A stretch of 64,000 bases of DNA from Phorcus lineatus (taxonomy: Eukaryota; Mollusca; Gastropoda; Trochida; Trochidae), in assembly GCA_921293015.1 (NCBI GenBank), contig OV121086.1, positions 44,099,402-44,163,401 on the forward strand. Reading direction: 5' to 3'. Of this stretch, positions 25,472-37,699 are shown one piece after another. A program made the position numbers and the translations under genes. Within the stretch, counting starts at the first letter, position 1. Every line of letters begins with the position of its first letter. The notes below the pieces were generated by a model that was not told the DNA's origin, did no database searches, and saw only the letters and a program-made list of their open reading frames with translations.

Positions 25472-27244
25472 AATAGAGCCATGGGCTCTGTAGCTCATCA
25501 GACTTTTGATAGAAATAGGTGTTTGGGTTTAGACCATGAGTTCATGGGCAGTGTAGGAAAGATAGCCTGTCCCAACGTCCGAGTTATTCACTATTAAATA
25601 AAAAAGGCCCATTGCCCATTTGGGGTCAAGGGGTCACCGAACCTACAATTCAGAATCCCCATTGTCCAAGGAGTCTTCACAAAAATTTTCAGCTCTCTAG
25701 ACCTTTTGGAACTAGGGAAAAAGATGAAATTAGTTTTTTTAGGTTTTGACCCCTGTGACCCCATTTGGGGTCATGGGGTCACCATACCTACAATTTAGAA
25801 TCCCCGTTGGCCAAGGAGTCTACACACACCTTTTCAGCTCTCTAGACCTTTTGGAACTAGGGAAAAAGATGAAATTAGGTTTTTTAGGTTTTGACCCCTG
25901 TGACCCCATTTGGGGTCATGGGGTCACAAAACCTACAATTTAGAATCCCCAGTGTCCAAGGAGTCTTAACACAATTTTTCAGCTCTCTAGACCTTTTGAA
26001 ACTAGGGAAAAAGATGAAATTAGGTTTTTTTTAGGTTTTGACCCCTGTGACCCCATTTGGGGTCATTGGGTCACCAAACCTACAATTTAGAATCCCCGTT
26101 GGCCAAGGAGTCTACACACACCTTTTCAGCTCTCTAGACCTTTTGGAACTGGGGAAAAAGATGGAATTAGGTTTTTTAGGTTTTGACCCCTGTGACCCCA
26201 TTTGGGGTCATGTGGTCACCAAACCTACAATTTAGAATCCCCGTTGGCCAAGGAGTCTACACACACCTTTTCAGCTCTCTAGACCTTTTGGAACTAGGGA
26301 AAAAGATGAAAATAGGTTTTTTAGGTTTTGACCCCTCGTCGCCTGAGAAACAGAATGTTCTATGTCCACTTTTCGTGAAAATTGATTGTTATCTCGTTTT
26401 TGTTAATTAGAAGTCTTTCTTCATGATTAAATAACAATTTAAAGTCCATATCTTAAACCTAAGTACATTTTTAAAACATTGTGTGGTTCTAGGTCCTATA
26501 TAAAACAAGAAAGCTTAAGTGTCAAACTTTCAAACAGTTATATCTCAAAACTTTGTAAAATGGAGATAGAACCTTCTGTTTCTAGGGCGACGCCCTGTGA
26601 ACCCATTTGGGGTCATGGGGTCACCAAACATACATTTAGAATCCCCGTTGGCCAAGGAGTCTACACACACCTTTTCAGCTCTCTAGACCTTTTGGAACTG
26701 GAGAAGAAGATGAAAATAGGTTTTTCAGGTTTTGACCCCTGTGACCCCATTTGGGGTCATTGGGTCACCAAACCTACAATTTAGAATCTCCAGTGCCCAC
26801 GGAGTCTACACACAACTATTCAGCTCTCTGGACCTTTTGGAACTGGAGAAGAAGATGAAAATAGGTTTTTCATGTTTTGACCCCTTTGACCTCATTTGGG
26901 GTCATGGGGTCACAAAATCTACAATTTAGAATCCCCATTGGCCAAGAAGTCTACACACAACTTTTCAGCTCTCTGGACCTTTTGGAACTGGAGAAGAAGA
27001 TTAAAATAGATTTTTAAGGTTTTGACCCTTGTGACCCCATTTGGGATCATGGGGTCACGAAATCTACAATTTAGAATCCTCATTTGCCAAGGAGTATGCA
27101 CATAAAATTTCAGCTCTCTAGAGTCATTGGTTCTGGAGAAGAAGTCGAAAAAGTGAAAAGTTTACGGACGGACGGATGGACGGACGCCGGACGCCATGCC
27201 ATGCCATAAGCCCATCGGGTCTTTCAGACCTGATGAGCTAAAAA
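25472..27244 (+). mobile_element. Pearl/HINE-like element, copy 1 (about nine core repeats, interrupted by a nested MITE)
   Basis: The left part starts at GAGCCATGGGCTC (a palindrome) and TAGCTCATCAG. It is followed by about nine tandem cores of about 147 bp, each with the inverted repeat TGACCCCATTTGGGGTCA. The right part is a GGAC/GGAT tetranucleotide run, CGCCGGACGCCATGCC, the hairpin GGTCTTTCAGACC and CTGATGAGCTA, the inverse of the left motif. This layout matches non-coding Helentron-derived elements of bivalves as I recall them. Open frames inside are repeats of the core, not genes. Confidence 0.8.
26337..26592. mobile_element. 256-bp nested MITE with 27-bp inverted repeats and CCCT target duplication
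   Basis: The left end CGTCGCCTGAGAAACAGAAT and the right end, reverse complement CGTCGCCCTAGAAACAGAAG, agree at 24 of 27 positions. CCCT flanks both sides (26333-26336 and 26593-26596). Removing the element and one CCCT restores the core sequence GACCCCTGTGA seen in every other unit, so the boundaries are exact. No coding capacity. Family unknown. Confidence 0.9.
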
Positions 27245-30205
27245 GTGAGTTCACATTGTAATGGTTCTTTCACTTTTCGGAATCCACACTGAAGGGAAGC
27301 TGGTTATGGGAATTTCATGGAGAACGATTCAGGAAATGCCACCATTACCATCGTGTTATTTTCCTTAACGAATAGAGTGTATCCAAGAGGACCGTTCTAC
27401 TCTTTTTTAATTCTTCAACAAAAAGATCAGCGATGTAATGTCCAACATCATGAAATCATTGAGGTCATAGTTTTTCTTTTGTGTCGCACAGAGAATGTTT
27501 GTTTAAAAAAATAGCTTCTTATCAACATGTTCAAAACCTTATTTTCATGCACATATTTCTGAAGATCGAGTGTAATGTCCCATAGCCACTTTTGGAATTC
27601 CTCAAAATGTATTAGAATTTGACAAGACAAGACTTTTATTTTTTGTATTAATTCATTATGTTATGTTTCATTTATTTGTATCAAAATTGTTTAATTGATC
27701 AGAGTCTGTCTTGCATATATTGTAAATGGGCCTGTGGCCTTTATACTGAAAAAAAAACGTCTCAAAAAACGTTTAAATCACATTAATTCACATTTCTTGT
27801 TTTGATACTTTCATCAACATAACGATAATACCATTAACATTCAGAATTTTGAAACTTTCTTTCAAACAGTGAAGAAACAACACTTCGTAAATCATCTCTG
27901 AAGAAATTACACAACACGGTCTCCAGCAACAGATGTGTGATAGCACACATATCTTCGTGAAAAGAATTTCATTATTACGCTTCAGTTTTTAAAAAAAGTT
28001 TTTTATCCAATCAGACCAAATTTGGAGATGAGTAGAAAGACCCTATATCTGTGTACTAAAGGGAACTATATGCAGCACCTAAATAAAAATTGGAAATACT
28101 CTTTTTATCCAGCAAGACGCAAACTCGAAGTGGATGTCAAAACATATTCTTCCAACAATACTCAAAAACTGAGGGTAAAATCACGTTTATACACCCAGAA
28201 ACTAATCGAAGTTGAGGGAAAAAGACATTCTATTCACCAAGACTCGAATCGAAGCTGAATGTAAAAGGACATTGTATCCAATCAGAACCCATAAGTAGAA
28301 CTGAAAGCAACAACAAATCTTCGTAAAAAAGGAATGTCTGTGTTCATTATGCATGCATTATGAGTGCCTCGTTTCTCCAGTAGATAATTGGCAGTGAACC
28401 GTCTCCGATGCATGTCAGTGATAGCTACAGATGCTGACAGTGACGGATGGTGCTGTAACCCAGCCATGTGAGATGCATACTTGCAGGCTCTCTGGTATTG
28501 GTAAATTAGACTATCCTTACACTTTTTTGTGCACTTGGGAAATTGAAAGGGAAAAAATATGGGTTGGTTTGTTGAACATTTTCGTTAAAAATATTGAAGG
28601 AGCTGCGACAAAATGTGTTGAGTAGCTGCACGGTATTATACTATGTCATTAGCACTTTCGAATTACATCTCAAATTGAAAAGTCATGAAATGATATTTGC
28701 ATGATTCATTCAGCTTGCAAATCAAGCATTAAAGAAGTTGCAAATGTCTTTACAATCACACCCTCGCAACTGCATCAATGCATAGACCCTATAAGCTATA
28801 AGGAGAGTTCAGCAACATTGGGCGCGGCTCGCGCCATGGCTGGATAATCTTAGAGCGTTTAAAGTGATTTACTGCCTCACACTGCATGAGTAGAGATATT
28901 TCTGAAGGGCAATATTCCTTATATAGAAAGTATTCATTATTCAACCAGCGGTACCTAATGATAAGTGTGTTGAGCGCTACTTTTAATGTTAATGGCTACT
29001 TGGGTTTGACATGGTTAATATAATGCAAGAAGCGCCTTGAGCATGCAAGAAGCGTTGATACGGGTAATGTATAAATAACCCCATCATTAAATTTCCGTTA
29101 GTGCGCAATAAGTTGTCTTTGCTTCAATTCTATATACCTGTTGTACAAGCTCGTTAGCGAATGGGTCATTACTGCGGGTTTTGACGTTTCAGCTTTGTCG
29201 AGTTTGAAATAGACGATGACAGCCCCATGTCAGTTTTGGAGACAGCATGACAAGGAACGCACCCAGACTCGTCATTATGAAGTCATGTGAGGCACTGCTT
29301 TCATACTGTAAAGGTTAATCTAAGGACTAAAAGGAAAGATGATGTATCGTATTCTCGTCAAGAATGTTTTAAGTTTGATTTTGTTTAAGTTTGAGCATTT
29401 GAATGGAAAACAATGTTAGCGAAGAGCGTCTGGGGCATATAAAGTGTTTCAAGTTGATTGAATTCTGAAGGCTGTATTGACGGCTTTAAGAGTATGTTCT
29501 CGTGGAAAAAATAGGCAATTACGTACGCGATATCCTGTACATCCTGTATCTGCAAATGCTTCCTTTATGGGCGATAACTTCTTGTTATGACCGTGCTCTG
29601 AGTGATATTGATAAACATTATGTGTAAAATACGTAATTGATGCCACATCCCACCATGAACATTCACATAATGTGCACAATTCACAAATAATGTATCCAGT
29701 TAAAATTGGTTTACTTCCTAGGGTAGTATTAAGGAGTTAAGTGTAAACAGTAAAGCCGAATGTTGTTACAAGCCTGTGTATGTACAGCATCTTGAAGGTG
29801 CAGTCATACGTATGATATGCTGGTATCTTTGTGAGGGTTCTACAACCTCAAACGTGTGTTTATATTTCATAAACAATTTCAAAGAAGGTCATGTCAACAT
29901 CTGTTCAAAGCGTCGTCATATTTCCTGGAAGCATTAATGGTTCCTCTAAACATTAAGTCTGTTTGGAAGAAAATGAATTCTGATTCTTCCTCGTTAAAGA
30001 GCCATTATAAGCCTACATGCGGAAACCTGGAACCAGTAATTTGTTTCACGAGAGTTCTTGTGCTTTTAAGTTCGGGCCAATTAGGCACACCCAGAGTTTT
30101 CTTGACAATGGAGTAATGTAAAAAATAAGTTTGGGCAAAACTGGGTCAAATTTCTGAATGTCTAGGTAAATTTTTCTGAAAAAAACCCCACATCTTTTGA
30201 AAAAG
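27245..30205. other. Spacer between the two pearl/HINE-like copies
   Basis: No supported gene. The segment near 27630-27760 (ending GGGCCTGTGGCCTTTATACT and an A run) resembles a LINE 3' tail. A GC palindrome, GGCGCGGCTCGCGCC, lies at 28821-28835. Confidence 0.4.
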
Positions 30206-31592
30206 AAAAAATAGAGCCATGGGCTCTGTAGCTCATCAGACTTTTGATGGAAATAGGTGTTTGGGTTTAGACCATGAGGTCATGGGCAGTGTAGAAAAGA
30301 TAGCCTGTCCCAACGTCCGAGTTATTCACAAATAAAAAAGGCCCATTGCCCATTTGGGGTCAAGGGGTCACCGAACCTACAATTCAGAATCCCCATTGTC
30401 CAAGGAATCTACACACAACTATTAAGCTATCAAGACCTTTTGGAACTGGAGAAGAAGATGAAAGTAGGATTTTTAGGTTTTGACCCCTGTGACCCCGTTT
30501 GGGGTCAAGTGGTCACCAAACCTACAATTTAGAATCCCAAGTGTCCAAGGAGTCTTCACACAATTTTTCAGCTCTCTAGACCTATTGGAACTAGGGAAAA
30601 AGATGAAATTAGGTTTTTTAGGTTTTGACCCCTGTGACCCCATTTGGGGTCATGGGGTCACCAAACCTACAATTTAGAATCCCCATTGGCCAAGGAGTCT
30701 ACACACACCTTTTCAGCTCTCTAGACCTTTTGGAACTAGGAAAAAAGATGAAATTATGTTTTTTTAGGTTTTGACCCCTGTGACCCCATTTGGGGTCATG
30801 GTGTCACCAAACCTACAATTTAGAATCTCTGTTGGCCAAGGAGTCTACACACAACTTTTCAGCTCTCTAGACCTTTTGGAATTAGGGAAAAAGATGAAAT
30901 TAGGTTTTTTAGGTTTTGACCCCTGTGACCCCATTTGTGGTCATAGGGTCACCAAACCTACAATTTATAATCCCCGTTGGCCAAGGAGTCTACACACACC
31001 TTTTCAGCTCTCTAGACCTTTTGGAACTGGAGAAGAAGATGAAAATAGGTTTTTTCAGGTTTTGACCCCTGTGACCCCATTTAGAGTCATGGGGTCACCA
31101 AACCTACAATTTAGAATCTCCAGTGCCCAAGGAGTCTACACACAACTATTCAGCTCTCTGGACCTTTTGGAACTGGAGAAGAAGATGAAAATAGGTTTTT
31201 CATGTTTTGACCCCTGTGACCTCATTTGGGGTCATGGGGTCACAAAATCTACAATTTAGAATCTCCAGTGCCCAAGGAGTCTACACACAACTTTTCAGCT
31301 CTCTGGACCTTTTGGAACTGGAGAAGAAGATTAAAATAGATTTTTAAGGTTTTGACCCTTGTGACCCCATTTGGGGTCATGGGGTCACGAAATCTACAAT
31401 TTAGAATCCCCATTTGCCAAGGAGTATGCACATAAATTTTCAGCTCTCTAGAGTCATTGGTTCTGGAGAAGAAGTCGAAAAAGTGAAAAGTTTACGGATG
31501 GACGGATGGACGGACGGACGGATGGACGGACGCCGGACGCCTTGCCATGCCATAAGCCCATCGGGTCTTTCAGACCTGATTAGCTAAAAATA
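30206..31592 (+). mobile_element. Pearl/HINE-like element, copy 2 (about eight core repeats)
   Basis: Same ends and core as the element at 25472, in the same orientation about 4.7 kb away. It has about eight 147-bp units and no nested MITE, so it serves as the empty-site relative. The right tetranucleotide run is longer (GGACGGATGGACGGACGGAC). The 162-codon frame inside is the core read through. Confidence 0.8.
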
Positions 31593-33367
31593 GAAATTAG
31601 AAACATTTGGCTTTTTGGTGTGTTTCAGGACGTTTTATATCTATGATGTGTCAACAAAGTCCAAGAGGGTGCATTATGACGACAACTTTTTTTTATTTGC
31701 TTAATATTCATATCTCATAAAAATCCTAAACATTCTGTTGAAAAAAACTGAAAACAGCGATTTCAGCACCCCTTGTTTGTTTGAATAGGTATGGAATCTA
31801 TTAGTCGACCAATAGTAAACCTGCGTAATTCTATTTACAAATTAAAACTATGTTTTATCAATGACTTTCATATTCAACTAATATTGACAGCAGTATTTTG
31901 GTTCGGCTTTACGGAAAAGTGGGTGACGTTTCTTTTGTCGCTGAGTTTTTGGTCGCTTTAATGAAGAAAAGCATTCCAATTTCGCACTGGCTGATTCCTC
32001 AAAGATATAATAGATTACTTCTAAATAAATAAAATCGGTCACAGCTTTCAAATGACGTATTCCGGTGTTCATGAATGAAAAATATTGTCAATAAAAAGAA
32101 AACAAAATAATACAATTCAGCAAGAATGGTGCATTTTTTCTTTAGTTCTAAGTTTCGGTTTGAGTAGAAAAAGGTAAAATTATAAAATATCAAACAATAT
32201 TCCAGGAAAAATGATGAACATACAATAACAGCAATGACCCTTTGACTTTCAAGGTCAGAAGTAATCCTTCAGCCAAATCCTAAAATAGGATTAAAGCCTA
32301 ACCAAGTCTAAAACCTCTGTCTCTTTTTCATGTTAATCAATATTTTTTTAATTATTTCATCTATTGACAAAATGTTCACTTCATGTAAGTGTAAACTACA
32401 TCAGAAGAATGAATAGACGAAAGCAGGTATTGACATGCAATGGAATATATAATTCAGTAACAGAACAAAACAGCAAAAGTATTTTTTTGAAACCGAATTT
32501 CAAGGGAATTTTCCTTATGCGTAGTTGATGCAATATGCACTTAACATGCGAGATCTGGCTGTAATGAAAACTTCACATGTGTGTCTCTTCAAATTGAACG
32601 ACTATGTCTAGAAATTTTATGAAAAAACTTCCTGTCCCTGACATTACGTTTTTATGCATCACAGCTGTTTATTTTGACAGAGCCCACAGCTTTTGAATTC
32701 TAAAAACACTTAATGTCTGTCGAGTAGACGCAGAACTACACAGCGTATAGGAACGTCACTTGCCTTATAACATTTTCACTCATTTAAAGCTAAACTAGTC
32801 TGCATAGTGTCCGGAGAAATCTTAACTAATAAAAATCACTTGTCATACGAAAGTATGTTTTACGTATTTCTGAATAGTGTCTATCTGGTTAGTGCAGCAC
32901 TGCAGAAATCTTTATTGATAATGATAGTTGGGATGGAATTGTTAAGTTTCTATCTAAAAGTTATCATCGGGTCTAACCGATCTTTATATTTCAATAAAAA
33001 GACAAGTTGATTAAATATTAATTGAATTTGAATGACCTTTAAACTACATCAGGCACATACTTTTCAATCATCACTCCAATATGTGACAGCGTTTCTTCAA
33101 GAAGACAATGATTCTGATTTTTTGTAAACTGCTGAAAATATATTTTCTTAATATTCATTTCTGTGTGTCCTCATTCAGTTAGCGTGATGTCATGTACATA
33201 TCGGCTTTCTTGCGGTAGCATTGTCCAAGACAAAAAAGGGAGTAATTAGTGTGATCAAAAGCCTGATCATAATAAAGTACAATAAATAAATAAAATGGTC
33301 GTTATGATAAAATAAATAGATACACAAATTAATTTTCTAAACTAGGATATAAAATAAACCCACTTAC
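31593..33367. other. AT-rich, no supported gene
   Basis: Nothing beyond short chance frames on either strand. Confidence 0.5.
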
Positions 33368-33529
33368 GCATATATGTGTCCCTTTCTAGTAAATACGGTG
33401 CCCCGTCCCGTGTCCTTGACCTTTGACGTCGTAAACCCACGTGATTCTCCTTGACCGGAGTGTGCAGACTTTGATTTCGGTTCAACTTCCGGGTCATGTT
33501 ACCAAGTATCTGTTCCAGTTGAGCGTCAA
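33368..33529 (-). CDS. Candidate internal exon, - strand, Arg-rich, phase 1-1
   Basis: The acceptor TTGATCTTTCAG precedes 33529 and the donor ATGC|GTAAGT follows 33368. The 162-bp segment carries two bases, 53 codons and one base. It encodes DAQLEQILGNMTRKLNRNQS, then a basic stretch with RRQRSRTRDGAPYLLERDTY. The frame is open with good splice sites at both ends, which is unlikely by chance. No family recognised. Joined downstream to 7004-6828 it would read DTYMRDTDGFPL. Confidence 0.5.
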
Positions 33530-34930
33530 CTGAAAGATCAACATTGGTTGCATTACAAACACACCTTGTTAAAAACGTCGTCTCGAATTTCAGTCCTTTT
33601 CTTTCAAACTGCTTCAATATCAATTTGTTTCAATAACCTGTACGTGCTTTTAGTATTTTTATGCAAAATTACGCAGATGATTCCTTACCATTATGTTTAG
33701 TATAGTTGTTCACAATTACTAGAGAGATTTTTTTAAATGGAAATAGTCGAGCAAAAATACAATGAACATGAGGACAAACACAATTGTTCTTAACAGATCT
33801 ATTTTCAATGGCATTTCCGAAGGGAGTAAAGGTATAAGATACAAATAAACGACACCTGTAATGGTTAAAAAGTGAATTAATCACGTTTCAATTCAATAAT
33901 ACCAAAACATGTACACGTCAAATATAGATTTTCATACAAATAACTTTTAGACATTTCTTGACATGGTATCATAATTTCGGAGAATAAAATACAAAAACAA
34001 AGACAAAGAAAGTAACTAAAATTATTATAAAGTAAACTTATCACATGCTCCACCTTTAAATTCTCCTTCCATACATATAATGTAATATCCATTTGACGAT
34101 CGGATTGACATAAGTTCACATTAGGTAATTCAAACTAAAAACATCAACAACAAAAAATAACATACTAGCACTCTCTTCGTATATGACTTCCAACTGACAA
34201 GATTTCATGTTTCACAAAAAATCCAACGTAATGAGTTCGTGAACACTGAAAGTGACTAAGTATTCCAGAGCTTTAAGTATCCGGAGAACAAAAGACAGTA
34301 GATTCGATGATAGTACGCCATTGTACATATGTACGTTAAGCTACTGGGTTAAGTGTTAAGCGCATCCGTTGACTGAACTTTATCTCCATTCAGATACACA
34401 CTCATCTACGCGTCCAAATTGCTTTGTCCTCAACGTTTTACATCCTCAATTCTCAACTTTAATTGCTTCAACTGGCAAGAGGTTGTCCTGACCAGGTTAA
34501 AATGTTCTACTTTTACTAAGCGTAACTTTCCGAAAGGTTTAGGATATTTCTGGTACTGAAATACTGTTAAATCGTTAAATCCAAACTTACTCACTCACTT
34601 ATTTGATAAATCATTGCACACAAAAATTTTGACCAAAAAGAGCAAATATTTGAGACATCGATAATGTATTTATTTTATGAAAATAGAACAATAGACGGAA
34701 GGATCTAAGTTGATGTGTGTTTTTTTAGGGTTGCTCCGTGAACAGGATGAACAATGACAATGGATATGCTGAAAATATCATTGGATTTCCTATTGTGATT
34801 TTATACTTTCTTGGATCTCTTCGACAAGTTCTAACAGGATGTGGAATTTAACAACATAATGATTATTTTTGATAACATTTAATGGACTCTCATTACTACT
34901 TGACACAATGTGTGTATCCATGGGAAGTCG

Positions 34931-35014
34931 TCAACCGTGCAATACTGATAAGTCAACCGTGCAATACTGATAAGTCAACCGTGCAATACTGATGTCAACC
35001 GTGCAATACTGATG
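34931..35014. repeat. Four tandem units of 20-22 bp
   Basis: TCAACCGTGCAATACTGAT recurs at 34931, 34953, 34975 and 34995. The last step lost two bases. Confidence 0.95.
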
Positions 35015-36223
35015 AGACAGAACTTGATTTCTTGAAACCAAAGATTTTTTAGGTTGGATCTATAAAGTTTGTATTTTGCGAGAAACATAAGTCATTTCCC
35101 AACTCATGATAATTCCCATGTTATCCAGTGCAGCAGTTGATGTAAACATATTCAATATACTCGAAGAACGATTAATTACAACCAGGTGAAAAATGCTAAT
35201 AAACACTGTTGATTACGTTAAGTTAATTACCTTGAAATAAACAAATCCTTAACCTCATTTACTACACTACATACTCTAAGAGCGAAAAAATATACTTGTT
35301 TATTTGCTTTAAAAGAGAAACACAGATCTCTAAGCTAAAAACCACGATTGAAAATGCCCGTATTTCCGGTGCCATGTGCAAACAATTAGGTGCGAGGCCT
35401 CACAGTGATATATGGCTTTTGAAAGTGCGAAAGTACATATGTTGCATTCAGAGTGCTCAGATGCATTTCAAAAGCAAAGGTGTATATAAAAACACTCATG
35501 TTCGTATTCTGTTGCACGCTGAAAACCACCTGATAGCTTTTTTTTCTCAAGACGCCCAACCTCGGTCATCCAGGGTTTAATGTCCTGATACTCTTCACAA
35601 ATCTCCTGGGACATCTCATCAGAAAAATTCGTAATCAAATTACCCGCCCTTGAGTCTTGATGTGAAACAATATCCTAATAACACGGCTTGGTACGCGAAG
35701 TTGAATATAGACGAACAAATGAGTTTAAGACTATCCTTTTCATCGCATGCTCAGGAACGTAAATTCGAAGTTCCAGTGGAAACGTTCCCTCTCGTAAACA
35801 CGAGAATATAAGCTAAGAGCTGGTATCTAAGCTATTATCCTCAATGGAAGACTAAAGCATATTGTAACACATCTTTTGGGACGTTCGAGGTAGCAGTTGA
35901 ATTGACTTAGTGAAATCAAGGGTGGGTGTTTTCTTGATGAAAAATCCCAGGGGTGATAAATTGAAGAGTAAGAGAAAATTGAACGAGCACAAATAATAAA
36001 TAATGATAATATTTGTTATATTCAAAAGGCGCTATTTCTAAGAACCTACAAACACTCAAAGCGTTTCCTACTCCACTGCAACTAAGCGCTTGGTGTGACC
36101 TCCAAGCCTTAATTACGTACATCCTGTTTTCAGGTACCTTTATTTTTAAAAGCTGTTAAGACTAAGTGTAATGTGGATAAATTGCCTTGTAAGCTTATCA
36201 ATATATCATTTTTATCTCTCATC

Positions 36224-36290
36224 GGATTCGAACCAGGGTCTTTGGCATGCTAAACACTACGCGATGTGCTCCACGATGTAGTATGAGAGC
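36224..36290 (-). repeat. tRNA-derived SINE head, - strand
   Basis: On the - strand, TCGCGTAGTGTTTAGC (A box) is followed at the expected distance by GGTTCGAATCC (B box, + strand 36224-36234), with AGACCCT just before the B box. This is a typical decayed tRNA-derived SINE promoter; cloverleaf stems are not intact. Confidence 0.6.
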
Positions 36291-36580
36291 CCATCGCACT
36301 TGAAACTACGTTTCTTTCCAAATCTAAGGAAATATCTCGAGATTTAACGGGACAGACAGCGAGATAAGCCTATGGTGTAACCTGTGATGTAGTACAGGTC
36401 TGAGCACTAGGAGACTGATTCTTCTTCAAGTATGTGAATGCCTGTCTATACGATGTTGCTGGCATGTAGTCGGCTTGTTACCGAGGACGTCTGGGTATTA
36501 TATACAGACTCTTTCATTCGTCGAGTCGGTTTAATTTCAAGGCAGACATTCTTATAATGTTTATCTTTTCTGTAAGAGCT

Positions 36581-36916
36581 TATAAATAGGCGACGATCGG
36601 CTGACGTCATTTGAACTCTACTGCCCTGGCGAAGTGATTGGCATTTCGTGAATCGTTTGGTCAGTCGGAGTCAGAAACAGCTCGGAAGTTCGTTTATAAC
36701 CCTAAAGCTTTGCCATTTCATTTAACGACAAAATGCAACTTGAACAATTTTGAATTACTGACTACACTTCATCAGGAGAATAGTGAAACTTTGAAAATGA
36801 AAAAAGGCAATCTAAACCGGCCGGCGTACGTGTCTGGCAATGAAGACGTCTTAAAAGATATTTCTAAAATAATCAAAACAATGTATCTTCGTTCAAGGAG
36901 GTTAACTCATTCTTAA
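36581..36916 (+). other. TATA/CRE-like promoter motif followed by a 92-codon open frame
   Basis: TTATAAATAGG is followed by a perfect TGACGTCA (36602-36609) and then an open frame to a TAA at 36916. The frame has no ATG near its start (the first in-frame ATG is well inside, at MKKGNLNRPAYVSGNEDVLK), so it is not convincing as a gene. It might be an exon reached by splicing. Confidence 0.2.
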
Positions 36917-37326
36917 TCATGTTACACGATTGTACATAGTAAACACTGAAGAAAGCGAAGTCATCGAGATGTTTCTGTCAGAACTGGTTTGAATAACCTG
37001 TAGATAATGCGCACAAAAACAAACATCAAACGAAATCATGGTAGTCACAAAATCCCAGCTCCAAAAGCAATATTTCTGACACAGAGTACATATGTAGAGA
37101 GATATCCAATTATTTTCGCCTTGTAAGTAATGCCGCTTTGATCATCGCAAACGGACACGGGCTGTTAATGGTAACGTTGCTAGACCGTTCAATCTGCCAA
37201 TACAGGCGAACCTATGGGTTTACGTTCCTATAAAACCCTTTTTGGATCTTCATGATTTACAAGAAATTTAATATGCAGATTTCGATTCCGGGACAGGGCT
37301 TCGGAAACTTTGGATGCTTTTGAGAA

Positions 37327-37697
37327 GTGTTCAACTTGCAGTAATGTTCGGGGGCAATGTTTCAGTAAAGTTACGGGACAATGTTTCATTCAGTTTCTGA
37401 GCAGTGTTCTAGTAAATCTCGCGTGCAATGTTTTACTTAGTCTAACAATTAGCCTCTGAAAGGAAAAATGCATCAGTCAAAAGAAAAATTTTAAAAATAT
37501 TAAATGAATAATTTAAAGACTTGCTTAGGCTTCTACCTTATTTCAGGGTCTCAGGGCCTACAGACTTTGTTTACTAAGGTTCACGTGCAGTGTCTTAGTT
37601 AGGTTCGCGTGTTATGTTTCAGTAAGATTCGGGGGGCAATGTTTCAGTAAGATTCGGGGGGCAATATTTCAATAAGGTTCGGGGGCAATGTTACAGC
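37327..37697. repeat. About 25-bp tandem repeat in two blocks
   Basis: GTTCGGGGGCAATGTTTCAG-type units are crisp at about 37570-37697 and degenerate at about 37327-37440. The gap between is unique sequence. Confidence 0.8.
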
Positions 37698-37699
37698 GT

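Noticed and set aside
25746..27101. Several 60-100-codon frames repeating TPVTPFGV
   Set aside because: They are the tandem core of a non-coding mobile element and recur identically in the copy at 30.2 kb.
30771..31259. 162-codon frame
   Set aside because: Three core units of the same element in frame; not a gene.
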